DNA of 17,348 bases from Deltaproteobacteria bacterium (GCA_030604545.1 JAUVVS010000005.1:1-17348); one strand, 5' to 3'; shown: positions 1 to 7,144, counted from the first letter of the stretch. The notes: generated from the letters alone by a model not told the origin. Translations and numbers: made by a program.

Positions 1-73
1 AGCATTTGAACATTCGAATTTAGAATTTGTTTCGGATTTCGTAATTCGGATTTCGAATTTCAAAATTCAAAAA
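1..73. repeat. Degenerate AT-rich repeat built on TTCGAATTT/TTCGGATTT
   Basis: The first 73 bases are made of variants of a short palindromic word (ATTCGAATTT, TTCGGATTTCG, AATTCGGATTT, TTCGAATTTC). No reading frame or convincing promoter is visible. It resembles the low-complexity intergenic filler found elsewhere in this window and may be the end of a longer repeat cut off by the window edge. Confidence 0.5.
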
Positions 74-109
74 TTGAGGGTTTTCGTTCAGACACTAGAT
101 AGGGGTTTT

Positions 110-523
110 ATGATAGGCATAGTCATTGTTACGCATAAACAGCTTGGAGATGCACTTCTTGATGCTGCAGAATTCATCCTTGGTACCAGACCCGAAGCAG
201 TGGAAACTGTTTCAATAGATATAAACGAAAACGCCGAAAAATTGCGCAAAAACATTGCCGAAGGAATCAAAAAAGTCAAAGAGAAAAAAGGTGTACTCAT
301 CCTTACGGATATGTTTGGAGGCACTCCTTCCAATTTAAGCTATTCATTTCTTGAAGAAGGACATGTGGAAGTCATATCCGGGGTTAATCTACCCATATTA
401 ATCAAAGCCGCCACATCTCGAAAAGACACGGAACTCAGTAAGTTTGCCGAACGCCTGGAAAAATACGGAAAGAAAAGCATATCGATGGCGAGCGGAATAT
501 TAAAAGGAAACAAACGGGGTTAG
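110..523 (+). CDS. PTS system mannose-family EIIA component-like protein
   Basis: This 137-residue cytoplasmic protein matches the EIIA domain of the mannose/fructose/sorbose PTS family. The N-terminal strand ends in IVTHKQLG, where His9 fits the phospho-accepting histidine, and ILTDMFGGTPSN (about residues 64-75) is the second hallmark of the family. The usual domain length is about 130-140 residues, so it is complete. The frame can be opened at a TTG at 74, but the ATG at 110 places family homology at the N-terminus and has AGGGG just upstream, so I prefer 110. No sugar permease (EIIC/EIID) is visible. In many Desulfobacterota, lone EIIA proteins act with HPr/EI in a regulatory phosphorelay rather than in transport; that role is inferred here. 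Any upstream partners lie outside the window. Confidence 0.9.
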   Translation: MIGIVIVTHKQLGDALLDAAEFILGTRPEAVETVSIDINENAEKLRKNIAEGIKKVKEKKGVLILTDMFGGTPSNLSYSFLEEGHVEVISGVNLPILIKAATSRKDTELSKFAERLEKYGKKSISMASGILKGNKRG

Positions 524-526
524 GCT

Positions 527-689
527 TTCAATTGCAGATTGCAGATTGATGATTTTAGATTTATGGAAGTCGCTCGCGCAGCGCAGGCGCTTGCGCCGCG
601 TGTCGCTCCACTGTTTTGATTTGAAGAACTATTTAAAAATTGGCAGAATTCCTTAAATCTTCAATCTTCAATCTTAAATCTTCAATTGA
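527..689. repeat. Imperfect inverted-repeat intergenic element with GC-rich core
   Basis: The left arm (about 527-562, starting TTCAATTGCAGATTG) is an imperfect reverse complement of the right arm (about 653-689, ending CTTCAATTGA). Both arms are built from short repeated words: CAGATTG on the left and CTTCAAT on the right. The centre (about 571-606) is strikingly GC-rich compared with the AT-rich surroundings and contains GGCGC-TT-GCGCC. The whole could fold into a long cruciform. No coding sequence is seen. It looks like a non-autonomous repeat or a composite of them. Confidence 0.55.
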
Positions 690-720
690 TAGTTAATGGC
701 TTCAAGTTGATTAAAATTAT

Positions 721-740
721 TTATGCCATAAAAAGCATAA
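721..740. promoter_or_regulatory. Perfect 6-bp inverted repeat upstream of gap (possible operator)
   Basis: TTATGC (721-726) and GCATAA (735-740) form a perfect inverted repeat with an 8-base AT-rich spacer. It ends about 35 bases before the gap start codon and lies upstream of its GAGGAGG ribosome site. The position fits an operator for a glycolytic regulator, but a short dyad in AT-rich DNA can arise by chance. Confidence 0.25.
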
Positions 741-775
741 AATTAACAACTAAGGTACTGACTAGAGGAGGCAAA

Positions 776-1780
776 ATGAGCATAAAAATTGGAATTAACG
801 GTTTTGGTAGAATAGGACGTTATATTTTCAGGGCTGCACTTAATCATCCGGAAGTTGAAATTGTAGCTATTAATGACCTTACAGATCCAGGTACAATTGC
901 CTATCTTCTGGCCTATGATTCGATTCATGGGAAACTAGATATGGAAGTTACATCCAAAGAGGGTTCAATCGAAGTGGGCGGCAAATCGATTACCCTTACA
1001 TCAGTAAAAGATCCTGCCAATCTTAACTGGAAAGAATTTGGAGTGGACATCGCTGCAGAATGCACAGGCCTCTTCAGAAATCGAGAAAACGCTTCAAAGC
1101 ATCTTGCTGCAGGAGCCCGGAAAGTTATAATATCCGCACCTGCCCAGGATCCCGATATTACCATCGTAATGGGTGTCAACTCAAATCAGTATGATCCCAG
1201 GCAGCATCATATCATATCAAATGCTTCTTGTACCACCAATTGCCTTGCGCCGGTTGCAAAGGTTCTACTTGAAAATTTTGGTTTAAAATCCGGGTTAATG
1301 ACTACCATACATGCTTATACCGGTGACCAGCGCCTGCTTGATTTCCCCCACAAGGATCTACGCAGAGCAAGAGCGGCTGCCTTGTCTATGATTCCGACAA
1401 CAACAGGTGCGGCAAAGGCAGTAGCGTTAGTACTTCCGGAACTATCCGGAAAGCTCAATGGTCTTGCTGTTCGCGTGCCTACACCAAATGTATCCATTGT
1501 TGATTTGGTTGCTACTATGGAAAAGTCAGGCGTCACAGTTCCTGATGTAAATAGTGCCCTTAAAAGTGCTTCGGAAGGACCTCTTTCCGGTATTCTGGGT
1601 TTTAGTGAACTTCCGCTGGTATCCATCGATTTCAACGGATCAACATTGTCTTCCATTGTTGATTCGGGGACCACTTATGTTGTCGATAATATGGTGAAGG
1701 TACTTTCCTGGTACGACAATGAGGCCGGATACTCTCAGAGGATGGTGGATCTTGCGGCCATGATCGGTTCACAGCTTTAA
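776..1780 (+). CDS. gap: Glyceraldehyde-3-phosphate dehydrogenase (type I, NAD-dependent)
   Basis: This 334-residue protein catalyses the reversible oxidative phosphorylation of glyceraldehyde 3-phosphate to 1,3-bisphosphoglycerate in cytoplasmic glycolysis/gluconeogenesis. The Rossmann motif GINGFGRIGR sits at residues 6-15. Asp34 at the end of the second strand (AIND) is the residue that usually favours NAD over NADP. The catalytic Cys152 is in SNASCTTN, and the assisting His179 is in TIHAYTGDQ. The C-terminal WYDNEAGYSQR motif is present and the length is typical. The frame extends upstream to 686, but ATG 776 is chosen because GAGGAGG lies 4-5 bases before it and homology begins there. 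tpiA follows 27 bases later, so the two are probably cotranscribed. pgk, a frequent neighbour, is missing between them. Confidence 0.97.
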   Translation: MSIKIGINGFGRIGRYIFRAALNHPEVEIVAINDLTDPGTIAYLLAYDSIHGKLDMEVTSKEGSIEVGGKSITLTSVKDPANLNWKEFGVDIAAECTGLFRNRENASKHLAAGARKVIISAPAQDPDITIVMGVNSNQYDPRQHHIISNASCTTNCLAPVAKVLLENFGLKSGLMTTIHAYTGDQRLLDFPHKDLRRARAAALSMIPTTTGAAKAVALVLPELSGKLNGLAVRVPTPNVSIVDLVATMEKSGVTVPDVNSALKSASEGPLSGILGFSELPLVSIDFNGSTLSSIVDSGTTYVVDNMVKVLSWYDNEAGYSQRMVDLAAMIGSQL

Positions 1781-1807
1781 AAAAGAAAGAATAAAGGAGC
1801 TTAATAC

Positions 1808-2569
1808 ATGGAAAATCGCAAACCTTTTATTGCAGGGAACTGGAAGATGTTTAAAACTTGTTCCGAGGCTGTTAATACAGCCGGTCAGCTTGTAAAACTT
1901 GTAAAACATGCAAATGATATCGATGTTATGATTGCCCCTCCATTTACTGCGCTTGTACCTGTCTCCGATGTTGTCAAGGGAAGCTGTGTTTCGCTTGGTG
2001 CACAGAATCTTTTTTGGGAAGATGAAGGCGCCTATACTGGAGAAATATCATCTGCAATGCTCGTATCTGCAGGATGCAAATATGTTATCATTGGACACTC
2101 TGAAAGGCGGCAGTATTTTGGTGAAACTGATGAAACCGTCAACAAAAAAATTGGCTCTGCAATCAAAGATGATTTGATACCTATTTTTTGTGTAGGAGAG
2201 TCTGAAAAAGAGCGGGAATCGAAAGCCACTTTTTCTGTTCTTGATAAACAGGTGAAAAGGGGGATAGAAGGTTTTTCCACTGATGATCTGGAAGCTTTGG
2301 TAATAGCTTATGAACCTGTTTGGGCCATCGGGACCGGTAAAACGGCAACCAGCAGTCAGGCTCAGGAGGTTCATCAGTTTTTGCGTTCAATGCTCGATAA
2401 AATTTTAGGAAATATGCTTGCTAAATCTATTAGGATATTGTACGGTGGAAGCGTCAAACCAAGCAATATTAAAGAACTAATGACAATGCCCGATGTTGAC
2501 GGAGCGCTTGTAGGGGGTGCAAGCTTAAGCGCTGAAACATTCAGCAAATTAGTTCATTATCAAGTTTAA
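1808..2569 (+). CDS. tpiA: Triosephosphate isomerase
   Basis: This 253-residue TIM-barrel enzyme interconverts dihydroxyacetone phosphate and glyceraldehyde 3-phosphate in the cytoplasm. The diagnostic residues are all present: Asn11 and Lys13 in AGNWKM, the electrophilic His97 in IIGHSERR, and the catalytic base Glu169 in AYEPVWAIGTGK, which leads into the phosphate-gripping loop. The C-terminal phosphate-binding segments (LYGGSVKP, GALVGGASL) are intact and the length is normal. AAGGAGC at 1794-1800 supports the ATG at 1808. It lies in a tight run with gap upstream and secG starting 15 bases downstream, a gene order that is widespread in bacteria. Confidence 0.97.
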   Translation: MENRKPFIAGNWKMFKTCSEAVNTAGQLVKLVKHANDIDVMIAPPFTALVPVSDVVKGSCVSLGAQNLFWEDEGAYTGEISSAMLVSAGCKYVIIGHSERRQYFGETDETVNKKIGSAIKDDLIPIFCVGESEKERESKATFSVLDKQVKRGIEGFSTDDLEALVIAYEPVWAIGTGKTATSSQAQEVHQFLRSMLDKILGNMLAKSIRILYGGSVKPSNIKELMTMPDVDGALVGGASLSAETFSKLVHYQV

Positions 2570-2584
2570 GGTTTAAATAATAAA

Positions 2585-2881
2585 ATGTCAATATTATTGG
2601 TAATAATACATGTTATAGTCTGTTTTGCCCTTATTATGATCGTTCTGTTGCAGACTGGAAAAGGGGCTGATATGGGTGCTGCTTTTGGAGGGGGCGCCAG
2701 CCAGACGCTTTTTGGAAGCACTGGAGCATCAACCTTTTTGAGCAAAGCGACAACAGTTGCAGCAGTAGTTTTTATGCTGACAGCTTTGGCACTTGCTTAT
2801 ATATCTACTCACAAGACTGGAAGTTCCATTATGATGGACTCAAATGCTCCAATAGAGCAACAGCAGGATACATCAGATTAA
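2585..2881 (+). CDS. secG: Preprotein translocase subunit SecG
   Basis: This 98-residue inner-membrane protein is the small accessory subunit of the SecYEG channel, which assists SecA-driven export. Two hydrophobic helices are visible (about residues 3-22 and 53-74). They flank the family's signature loop: LLQTGKGADMGAAFGGG followed by SQTLFGSTGA. The polar C-terminal tail is short and rich in Gln and Asp. The ribosome site is weak (AAGGTTTAAATAATAAA), and the start lies only 15 bases after the tpiA stop, so translation may be coupled. The location between tpiA and a tRNA-Leu gene is a familiar arrangement for secG. Confidence 0.96.
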   Translation: MSILLVIIHVIVCFALIMIVLLQTGKGADMGAAFGGGASQTLFGSTGASTFLSKATTVAAVVFMLTALALAYISTHKTGSSIMMDSNAPIEQQQDTSD

Positions 2882-2970
2882 GGTGCTCTCACACTAAAAA
2901 ACCCAGCCTGAACGGCAGACTCAATAAGAATAAGGCTTCCGAAATATAAATTGATACGCTTTTTTAATGT

Positions 2971-3057
2971 GCCGAAGTGGTGGAATTTGGTAGACACGCT
3001 ATCTTGAGGGGGTAGTGGGTTACGCCCGTGCCGGTTCAAGTCCGGCCTTCGGCACCA
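2971..3057 (+). tRNA. tRNA-Leu (anticodon GAG), CCA encoded
   Basis: The acceptor arm GCCGAAG (2971-2977) pairs with CTTCGGC (3047-3053), followed by discriminator A and an encoded CCA (3055-3057). The D arm (GTGGTGGAATTTGGTAGACAC) and T arm (CCGG-TTCAAGT-CCGG) are canonical. The anticodon stem CTATC/GGTAG closes a 7-base loop TTGAGGG, giving anticodon GAG at 3006-3008, which reads CUC/CUU leucine codons. The variable region is extended (GGG-TTAC-GCCC), as expected for a class II tRNA-Leu. Its position downstream of secG is common in bacteria. Confidence 0.97.
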
Positions 3058-3098
3058 TCAATAGAATGAAGCCTTTATGGAATCAACTCTTTTCTGTA

Positions 3099-3115
3099 AG
3101 GGCTTTTAATGCCCT
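3099..3115. other. Short hairpin downstream of tRNA-Leu
   Basis: AGGGC (3099-3103) and GCCCT (3111-3115) flank a TTTTAAT loop about 40 bases after the tRNA. It could help end the tRNA transcript, but the stem is short and no T-run follows, so this is a weak terminator candidate only. Confidence 0.25.
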
Positions 3116-3134
3116 GGTTAGATGTACGAGACCT

Positions 3135-3349
3135 TGAGACCTTTGCAAAACGCCCCCTTTTGCCTCCCGCCCCTGGCGGGATGTCAGACTCAAATTTTGG
3201 CACGCTGTGAAGCTTTAGCGCTATCCTCAAAATACTCAATGTATTCCTGTGGTTAAAATTTTCGTCTTCCCCTCTGGGGCGTAGGCCTCACGGGCCGGAG
3301 GCTTGAACTTGAATCCCGCTATAGCGGGAAGCATTTTTCAAAGGTCTCA
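3135..3349. mobile_element. MITE-like element with GAGACCTTTG terminal inverted repeats
   Basis: A 215-bp non-coding unit is bounded by TGAGACCTTTGCAAAA (3135-3150) and its near-perfect reverse complement TTTTTCAAAGGTCTCA (3334-3349). CCT is found directly outside both ends (3132-3134 and 3350-3352), a possible 3-bp target duplication. Inside, a strong hairpin TCCCGCC-CCT-GGCGGGA (3165-3181) near the left end is mirrored by the palindrome TCCCGCTATAGCGGGA (3314-3329) near the right end. A central AATAC-TCAAT-GTATT dyad is also present. No transposase is encoded, so it would depend on an enzyme elsewhere. It accounts for most of the gap between the tRNA and the kinase gene. Confidence 0.7.
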
Positions 3350-3376
3350 CCTTTCCACAGAAAAACGGAGGCTTCT

Positions 3377-4465
3377 TTGCAGAAAAAAGAGAAACAACTA
3401 AACGCATTGTATAAAAATATTCCGATCCCCGTATACACTTGGAAAAGGGCCGGGGAAGATTTTATCCTTGAAGACTGCAGCGATGCTGCAGTAATGATTA
3501 CTCAGCACAAGATTGAAGATTTAATAGGAATAAAAGCCAAAGAATTTTATAATGATGTTCCTGAGATTTATGACGGGATTATAAGATGTTTTGCGGAGAA
3601 GAGGACCATTGAGCGTGAGATACAATATCAATTAAAAGCAACAGATGAAAGAAAGTTTCTATCGGTTAAGTATACTTTTATTGCACCTGATCTGGTTTTA
3701 GAATATGCCGATGACATTACCGAAAAGAAAACGTTGCAGGCCGCGGCCATTCGGATTGGACATCTTGTTTCTTTGGGCGAACTATCTGCAGGCGTTGCCC
3801 ATGAGATCAATAACTCCATACATGGCGTTATTAACTATGCTCAGATGCTAAAGGGCCGGTGTTGTGAGAAGGGTGAAGATAACGATATCCCAGGCAGGAT
3901 TATCAAAGAGGGGGAACGTGTAGCAACAATAGTAAAGAACCTCTTTTATTTTGCCAGGAGTCGGAAGGAAGAGCACAGTCCTGTTCATATTAAGGATATA
4001 CTTTCCGACGCCCTTGGTCTGGTAGAAACACGGATAATCAAAAACGGCATAAAAATCAGTATTGATTTTCCTTCTGAACTTCCCATGATCAAGGCACGCA
4101 GACATGAGATTCAACAGGTCTTTTTGAATATTCTCAATAATGCGCAATATGCTTTGAACAGAAAGTTTCAAGTTACCCATGAAAATAAGATAATTGAAAT
4201 AAAAGGAGAAGTAATAGAATTTGAAGGCCAAAAGCATGTACGGACGACATTTTATGACAGGGGAACAGGAATATCAGAGGATATTTTGGATAAGATAGGC
4301 GATCCCTTCTTTTCCACCAAACCTCAAGACGAAGGTGCGGGTTTAGGATTAAGTATAAGCCACGACATTCTCAAAAATCATGGAGGTAGACTCTTGTTTG
4401 AAAGTGTGGAGGGGGAGTACATAAAGGTTATGGTTGACATTCTTGTTGATAACGGATTGGAATAG
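3377..4465 (+). CDS. Soluble PAS-domain sensor histidine kinase
   Basis: This 362-residue protein has no membrane helix, so it should sense a cytoplasmic signal. Residues about 5-118 form a PAS domain. The HisKA dimerisation domain follows, with the phospho-acceptor His142 in SAGVAHEINNSIHG, an NtrB-like H-box. The catalytic ATPase domain shows an N box (NILNNAQYAL), G1 (DRGTGIS), F box (DPFFSTK) and G2 (GAGLGLSIS). The start is a TTG, chosen because GGAGG (3367-3371) is correctly spaced before it and the PAS domain begins there. The same frame stays open upstream into the MITE-like element, so an earlier longer N-terminus cannot be excluded. The regulator gene begins 43 bases downstream, making it the probable phosphotransfer partner. 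Confidence 0.9.
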   Translation: MQKKEKQLNALYKNIPIPVYTWKRAGEDFILEDCSDAAVMITQHKIEDLIGIKAKEFYNDVPEIYDGIIRCFAEKRTIEREIQYQLKATDERKFLSVKYTFIAPDLVLEYADDITEKKTLQAAAIRIGHLVSLGELSAGVAHEINNSIHGVINYAQMLKGRCCEKGEDNDIPGRIIKEGERVATIVKNLFYFARSRKEEHSPVHIKDILSDALGLVETRIIKNGIKISIDFPSELPMIKARRHEIQQVFLNILNNAQYALNRKFQVTHENKIIEIKGEVIEFEGQKHVRTTFYDRGTGISEDILDKIGDPFFSTKPQDEGAGLGLSISHDILKNHGGRLLFESVEGEYIKVMVDILVDNGLE

Positions 4466-4478
4466 CAGCCTTCTTCTA

Positions 4479-4491
4479 GAGACCTTTGCAA
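4479..4491 (+). repeat. Solo copy of the MITE-like element end
   Basis: GAGACCTTTGCAA at 4479-4491 is identical over 13 bases and in the same orientation as the left terminus of the upstream element (3136-3148). It lies between the kinase stop and the regulator start and directly abuts the regulator's AGAGGA ribosome site. It could be a remnant of a second insertion. The kinase gene is therefore flanked by direct copies of this sequence. Confidence 0.55.
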
Positions 4492-4508
4492 GAGGATAAA
4501 AATAATAA

Positions 4509-6236
4509 ATGAAATCAAAGATATTGGTCATTGATGACGAAGAGAGCACCAGGGTTACGTTTAAATTCTTTCTGACCAACGAAGGGCATGAGGTGCTGAC
4601 TGCAGAAGGTTATACCTCTGCCCTTGAGATTATCTCCAACACCGATCTCGATTTGATACTTGCCGACATTATCCTCGGAGACCGTACTGGCATTGACATC
4701 CTTCAAGAAGTTAAAAAAAGAGACATGCTTTGCCCTGTTATTATGATAACGGGTGAGCCGAATTTAGAGACTGCAACGAATGCAGTCCGTCTGGGCGCCT
4801 TTGATTATTTGCCCAAACCTGTTCAAAAAGAAATACTCTTACGTGCAACCAACCATGCTCTTCATCACAAAGCCCTTGTAGACGAGAAAATCCGAATAAA
4901 ATCGGAGAAAGAGAGGTACCGCCGAAACCTTGACTCCATATTCAGGAGCGTGAAGGATGCTATCGTAACAGTGGACGAAGAACTGCACGTGATAGAGGCC
5001 AACCAGGCAACCCACCATATTTGTGGTATTCTTCCTTTAGAGATCATTGGTAAAGAATTCATTGAAGTCTCAAGTCAATGCAACAAATCATGCCGCAATG
5101 TTTTGAAGGAAACGCTTAATACTAAAAATACTATAAAGGATTACCGTGTTGAATGTAAACATAAAGATCGGCCAGGCCAGGTAGTGCTGCTTACCAGCTC
5201 GCCTCTTTTGGATCAAGACAACAGATTCATGGGAGCAGTTCTTGTAATCAGAGATGTAACGAAACTAACCAATCTGGAACGAGAATTAAGAGAGCGGCAT
5301 CAATTTCACAATATTATCGGCAAGAGTAGGAAGATGCAGGAGATTTACAGGCTTTTGGAAAATTTGGCTGAAACCGACACTACAACGCTTATCACGGGCG
5401 AAAGTGGTACAGGCAAAGAGCTGGTAGCGAAAGCGCTTCATTATGAAGGTGTCGGTGCCGCCAAACCCCTGGTAAGTGTCAACTGTTCCGCATTAAGTGA
5501 GAACCTACTTGAAAGCGAGCTGTTCGGGCATGTGCAGGGCGCTTTTACAGGTGCCGTGAAAGATAAGGTAGGTCGCTTTCAAATGGCAGATGGGGGCACC
5601 ATATTCTTGGATGAAATAGGCGATATTTCTCCAAGGATACAACTTAAGCTTTTGAGGTTCATACAGGAAAAGGAGTTTGAAAGGGTAGGAGATTCTCATC
5701 CCATAAAGGTGGATGTACGGGAAATTGCTGCCACCAACCGCGATTTACAGGAAAAGGTTAGGTTGGGAGAATTCCGTGAAGACCTTTATTACCGGCTCAA
5801 GGTTATAGAAATCGCACTGCCACCCCTTCGGGAGAGGTCTGAAGACATACCACTTTTGGTTGATCACTTTTGTGATTTGTTCAACAAGAAATTCAAGAAA
5901 ACCATCAATGGCGTATCCAATGAGGTTTTAAATACATTCATGAACTATCCATGGCCGGGAAACGTAAGACAATTAGAGCACACCATAGAACATGCATTCG
6001 TTGTCTGCCCTGACCGGGCAATTATGGCTGAACATCTGCCGTCTGAGATTAGGGAATATTCCAGGATTACAAGTCATGTTTCCGTGAAGAGACAAGTTAA
6101 CGAACCTCAAGAAATACTTCGGGCCTTAAACAAGACCGACTGGAATAAGGCAAAAGCTGCCCGCCTGCTGGGCATAAGCAGGCGAACAATCTACCGAAAA
6201 ATCGCCCAATATAATCTTTTAAAACATACATTGTAA
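4509..6236 (+). CDS. Sigma-54-dependent response regulator (REC-PAS-AAA+-Fis HTH)
   Basis: This 575-residue enhancer-binding protein would activate RNA polymerase carrying sigma-54. The receiver domain (1-120) keeps the acidic pocket at 9-11, phospho-Asp53, Thr81 and Lys103. A PAS domain (about 137-255) carries Cys172, Cys191 and Cys195, which could bind a metal or redox cofactor. The AAA+ domain (about 266-500) has Walker A GESGTGKE (297-304), the sigma-54-contacting GAFTGA loop (344-349) and Walker B TIFLDEI, so it should be fully active. A Fis-type helix-turn-helix ends the protein (AARLLGISRRTIYRKI). The extra PAS between REC and AAA+ is not in classical NtrC and implies a second direct input. 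The partner is very likely the kinase just upstream. Dyads immediately downstream are candidate binding sites. Confidence 0.95.
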   Translation: MKSKILVIDDEESTRVTFKFFLTNEGHEVLTAEGYTSALEIISNTDLDLILADIILGDRTGIDILQEVKKRDMLCPVIMITGEPNLETATNAVRLGAFDYLPKPVQKEILLRATNHALHHKALVDEKIRIKSEKERYRRNLDSIFRSVKDAIVTVDEELHVIEANQATHHICGILPLEIIGKEFIEVSSQCNKSCRNVLKETLNTKNTIKDYRVECKHKDRPGQVVLLTSSPLLDQDNRFMGAVLVIRDVTKLTNLERELRERHQFHNIIGKSRKMQEIYRLLENLAETDTTTLITGESGTGKELVAKALHYEGVGAAKPLVSVNCSALSENLLESELFGHVQGAFTGAVKDKVGRFQMADGGTIFLDEIGDISPRIQLKLLRFIQEKEFERVGDSHPIKVDVREIAATNRDLQEKVRLGEFREDLYYRLKVIEIALPPLRERSEDIPLLVDHFCDLFNKKFKKTINGVSNEVLNTFMNYPWPGNVRQLEHTIEHAFVVCPDRAIMAEHLPSEIREYSRITSHVSVKRQVNEPQEILRALNKTDWNKAKAARLLGISRRTIYRKIAQYNLLKHTL

Positions 6237-6237
6237 A

Positions 6238-6285
6238 TGTGCCATGAAACAGTTGTGTTACTTCACACTTATGTGCCATGACACA
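6238..6285. promoter_or_regulatory. Three tandem TGTG-N6-CACA dyads (candidate enhancer sites)
   Basis: Three 14-bp dyads follow one another: TGTGCCATGAAACA (6238-6251), TGTGTTACTTCACA (6254-6267) and TGTGCCATGACACA (6272-6285). The first and third are identical at 13 of 14 positions; the middle shares the TGTG/CACA arms with a different core. Spacings start-to-start are 16 and 18 bases. They lie about 100-145 bases upstream of a sigma-54 promoter match, the usual distance for enhancer-binding proteins. The neighbouring Fis-type activator is the natural candidate ligand. The arms are two bases closer than in a CRP site (TGTGA-N6-TCACA). Confidence 0.5.
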
Positions 6286-6382
6286 CTTCCCATCTTTTTT
6301 TAGCCATCTTTCTTTCAATGCCTTTCGAAATAACCATCCATAAATATTGTAAAAAAAATAAAAAAGCAATTTAATACCTTTT

Positions 6383-6398
6383 TGGCATACTTTTTGAG
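6383..6398 (+). promoter_or_regulatory. Putative sigma-54 (RpoN) promoter
   Basis: TGGCATACTTTTTGAG matches the -24/-12 consensus TGGCACG-N4-TTGCW at TGGCA and TTG with exact spacing. The deviation is A instead of C at the -12 dinucleotide. Initiation would be near 6408, leaving an untranslated leader of about 110 bases before the thioredoxin-like gene at 6518. Confidence 0.5.
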
Positions 6399-6517
6399 TT
6401 AAGTTAAAAGAAACGTGGGAATCCAGGATAATTGTGTGTTCAGTGTAATTACGTGAAAATCCGTGGTGAATTATTACAAAGAAAGTTTAAAACTACACGA
6501 TATAATGAGGTAAGACA

Positions 6518-6862
6518 GTGTTTGAATCGATTAGGTTAGACAATTTTGAGTCCGAGATTCTAAAAGAGAAGGGGCCTATTCTGTTGGCATATATTTGTCG
6601 GGATCATGAATTTAAAAGGCAAATTGATATACTTAAAATAATATCGAAGAAGTATGGTGACACATTAAAGATATGTCTATTGGATGAAAAATATGGAAAA
6701 ACATACAAAGAATTTGAAATAGAAGGGGATCCAACATTTTTAGTTTATTATAAGGGAAAGAAAAGTGGAATGATGTTGGGGAAGGTAGACACTGAGACAT
6801 TGTGCTCATTTATCTCAAAAACTTTGCCGGATTTTTTAGATATTAACAAATTAAAATCATGA
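6518..6862 (+). CDS. Small thioredoxin-fold protein with degenerate active site
   Basis: This 114-residue cytoplasmic protein has thioredoxin-like features: a strand ILLAYIC leading into the active-site position, and a GDPTFLVYYKGK segment (70-81) with the conserved cis-Pro72. At the place of the usual WCGPC motif it reads ICRDH, so only Cys27 remains and His30 replaces the resolving cysteine. Other cysteines are Cys53 and Cys96. It is therefore unlikely to be an ordinary disulfide reductase. A monothiol, metal-binding or chaperone-like role is possible. The start is GTG with GAGGT correctly spaced upstream. It is the first gene after the predicted sigma-54 promoter and is followed 30 bases later by a four-cysteine protein. 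The exact function is unknown. Confidence 0.75.
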   Translation: MFESIRLDNFESEILKEKGPILLAYICRDHEFKRQIDILKIISKKYGDTLKICLLDEKYGKTYKEFEIEGDPTFLVYYKGKKSGMMLGKVDTETLCSFISKTLPDFLDINKLKS

Positions 6863-6892
6863 AAAATATTGTCTTAAGGAGGTTAAAATCAA

Positions 6893-7144
6893 ATGAATAA
6901 GGTGAAAAATAAAAAGTATCAGAAAAACAAAGAAAACAAGAACAATCTTTGCCGTTTTTTTCAAGACCCATCCAATGATTGCTATTACTTATATTTAGAT
7001 AATCAAAAAATGACACGAAAGGCTACATACTATTGTATGGAAAATTATCAAGAATGTGTAATATACGAAAGACTTTTAAAGGAAGAAAATCCTTTGACGG
7101 ATCACCTGGTATATATGATGAGAAATGTAGGTATGGAGATATAA
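6893..7144 (+). CDS. Small basic protein with four conserved-looking cysteines
   Basis: This 83-residue protein begins with a very Lys/Asn-rich tail (about residues 1-18), then a compact domain with cysteines at 20, 30, 48 and 55 (C-x9-C-x17-C-x6-C, the last in YQECVIYERL). Four cysteines of this kind, ending in a C-x-x-Y motif, suggest binding of zinc or an iron-sulfur cluster. I associate similar short four-Cys modules with Desulfobacterota signalling and redox proteins but cannot name the family. The ribosome site AAGGAGG (6876-6882) is excellent. The gene follows the thioredoxin-like gene by 30 bases and is presumably cotranscribed under the sigma-54 promoter. Confidence 0.65.
   Translation: MNKVKNKKYQKNKENKNNLCRFFQDPSNDCYYLYLDNQKMTRKATYYCMENYQECVIYERLLKEENPLTDHLVYMMRNVGMEI

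Noticed and set aside
6238..6285. CRP/FNR-type binding sites
   Set aside because: The TGTG and CACA arms are separated by 6 bases, not the 8 of a CRP site, and FNR's TTGAT arms are absent.
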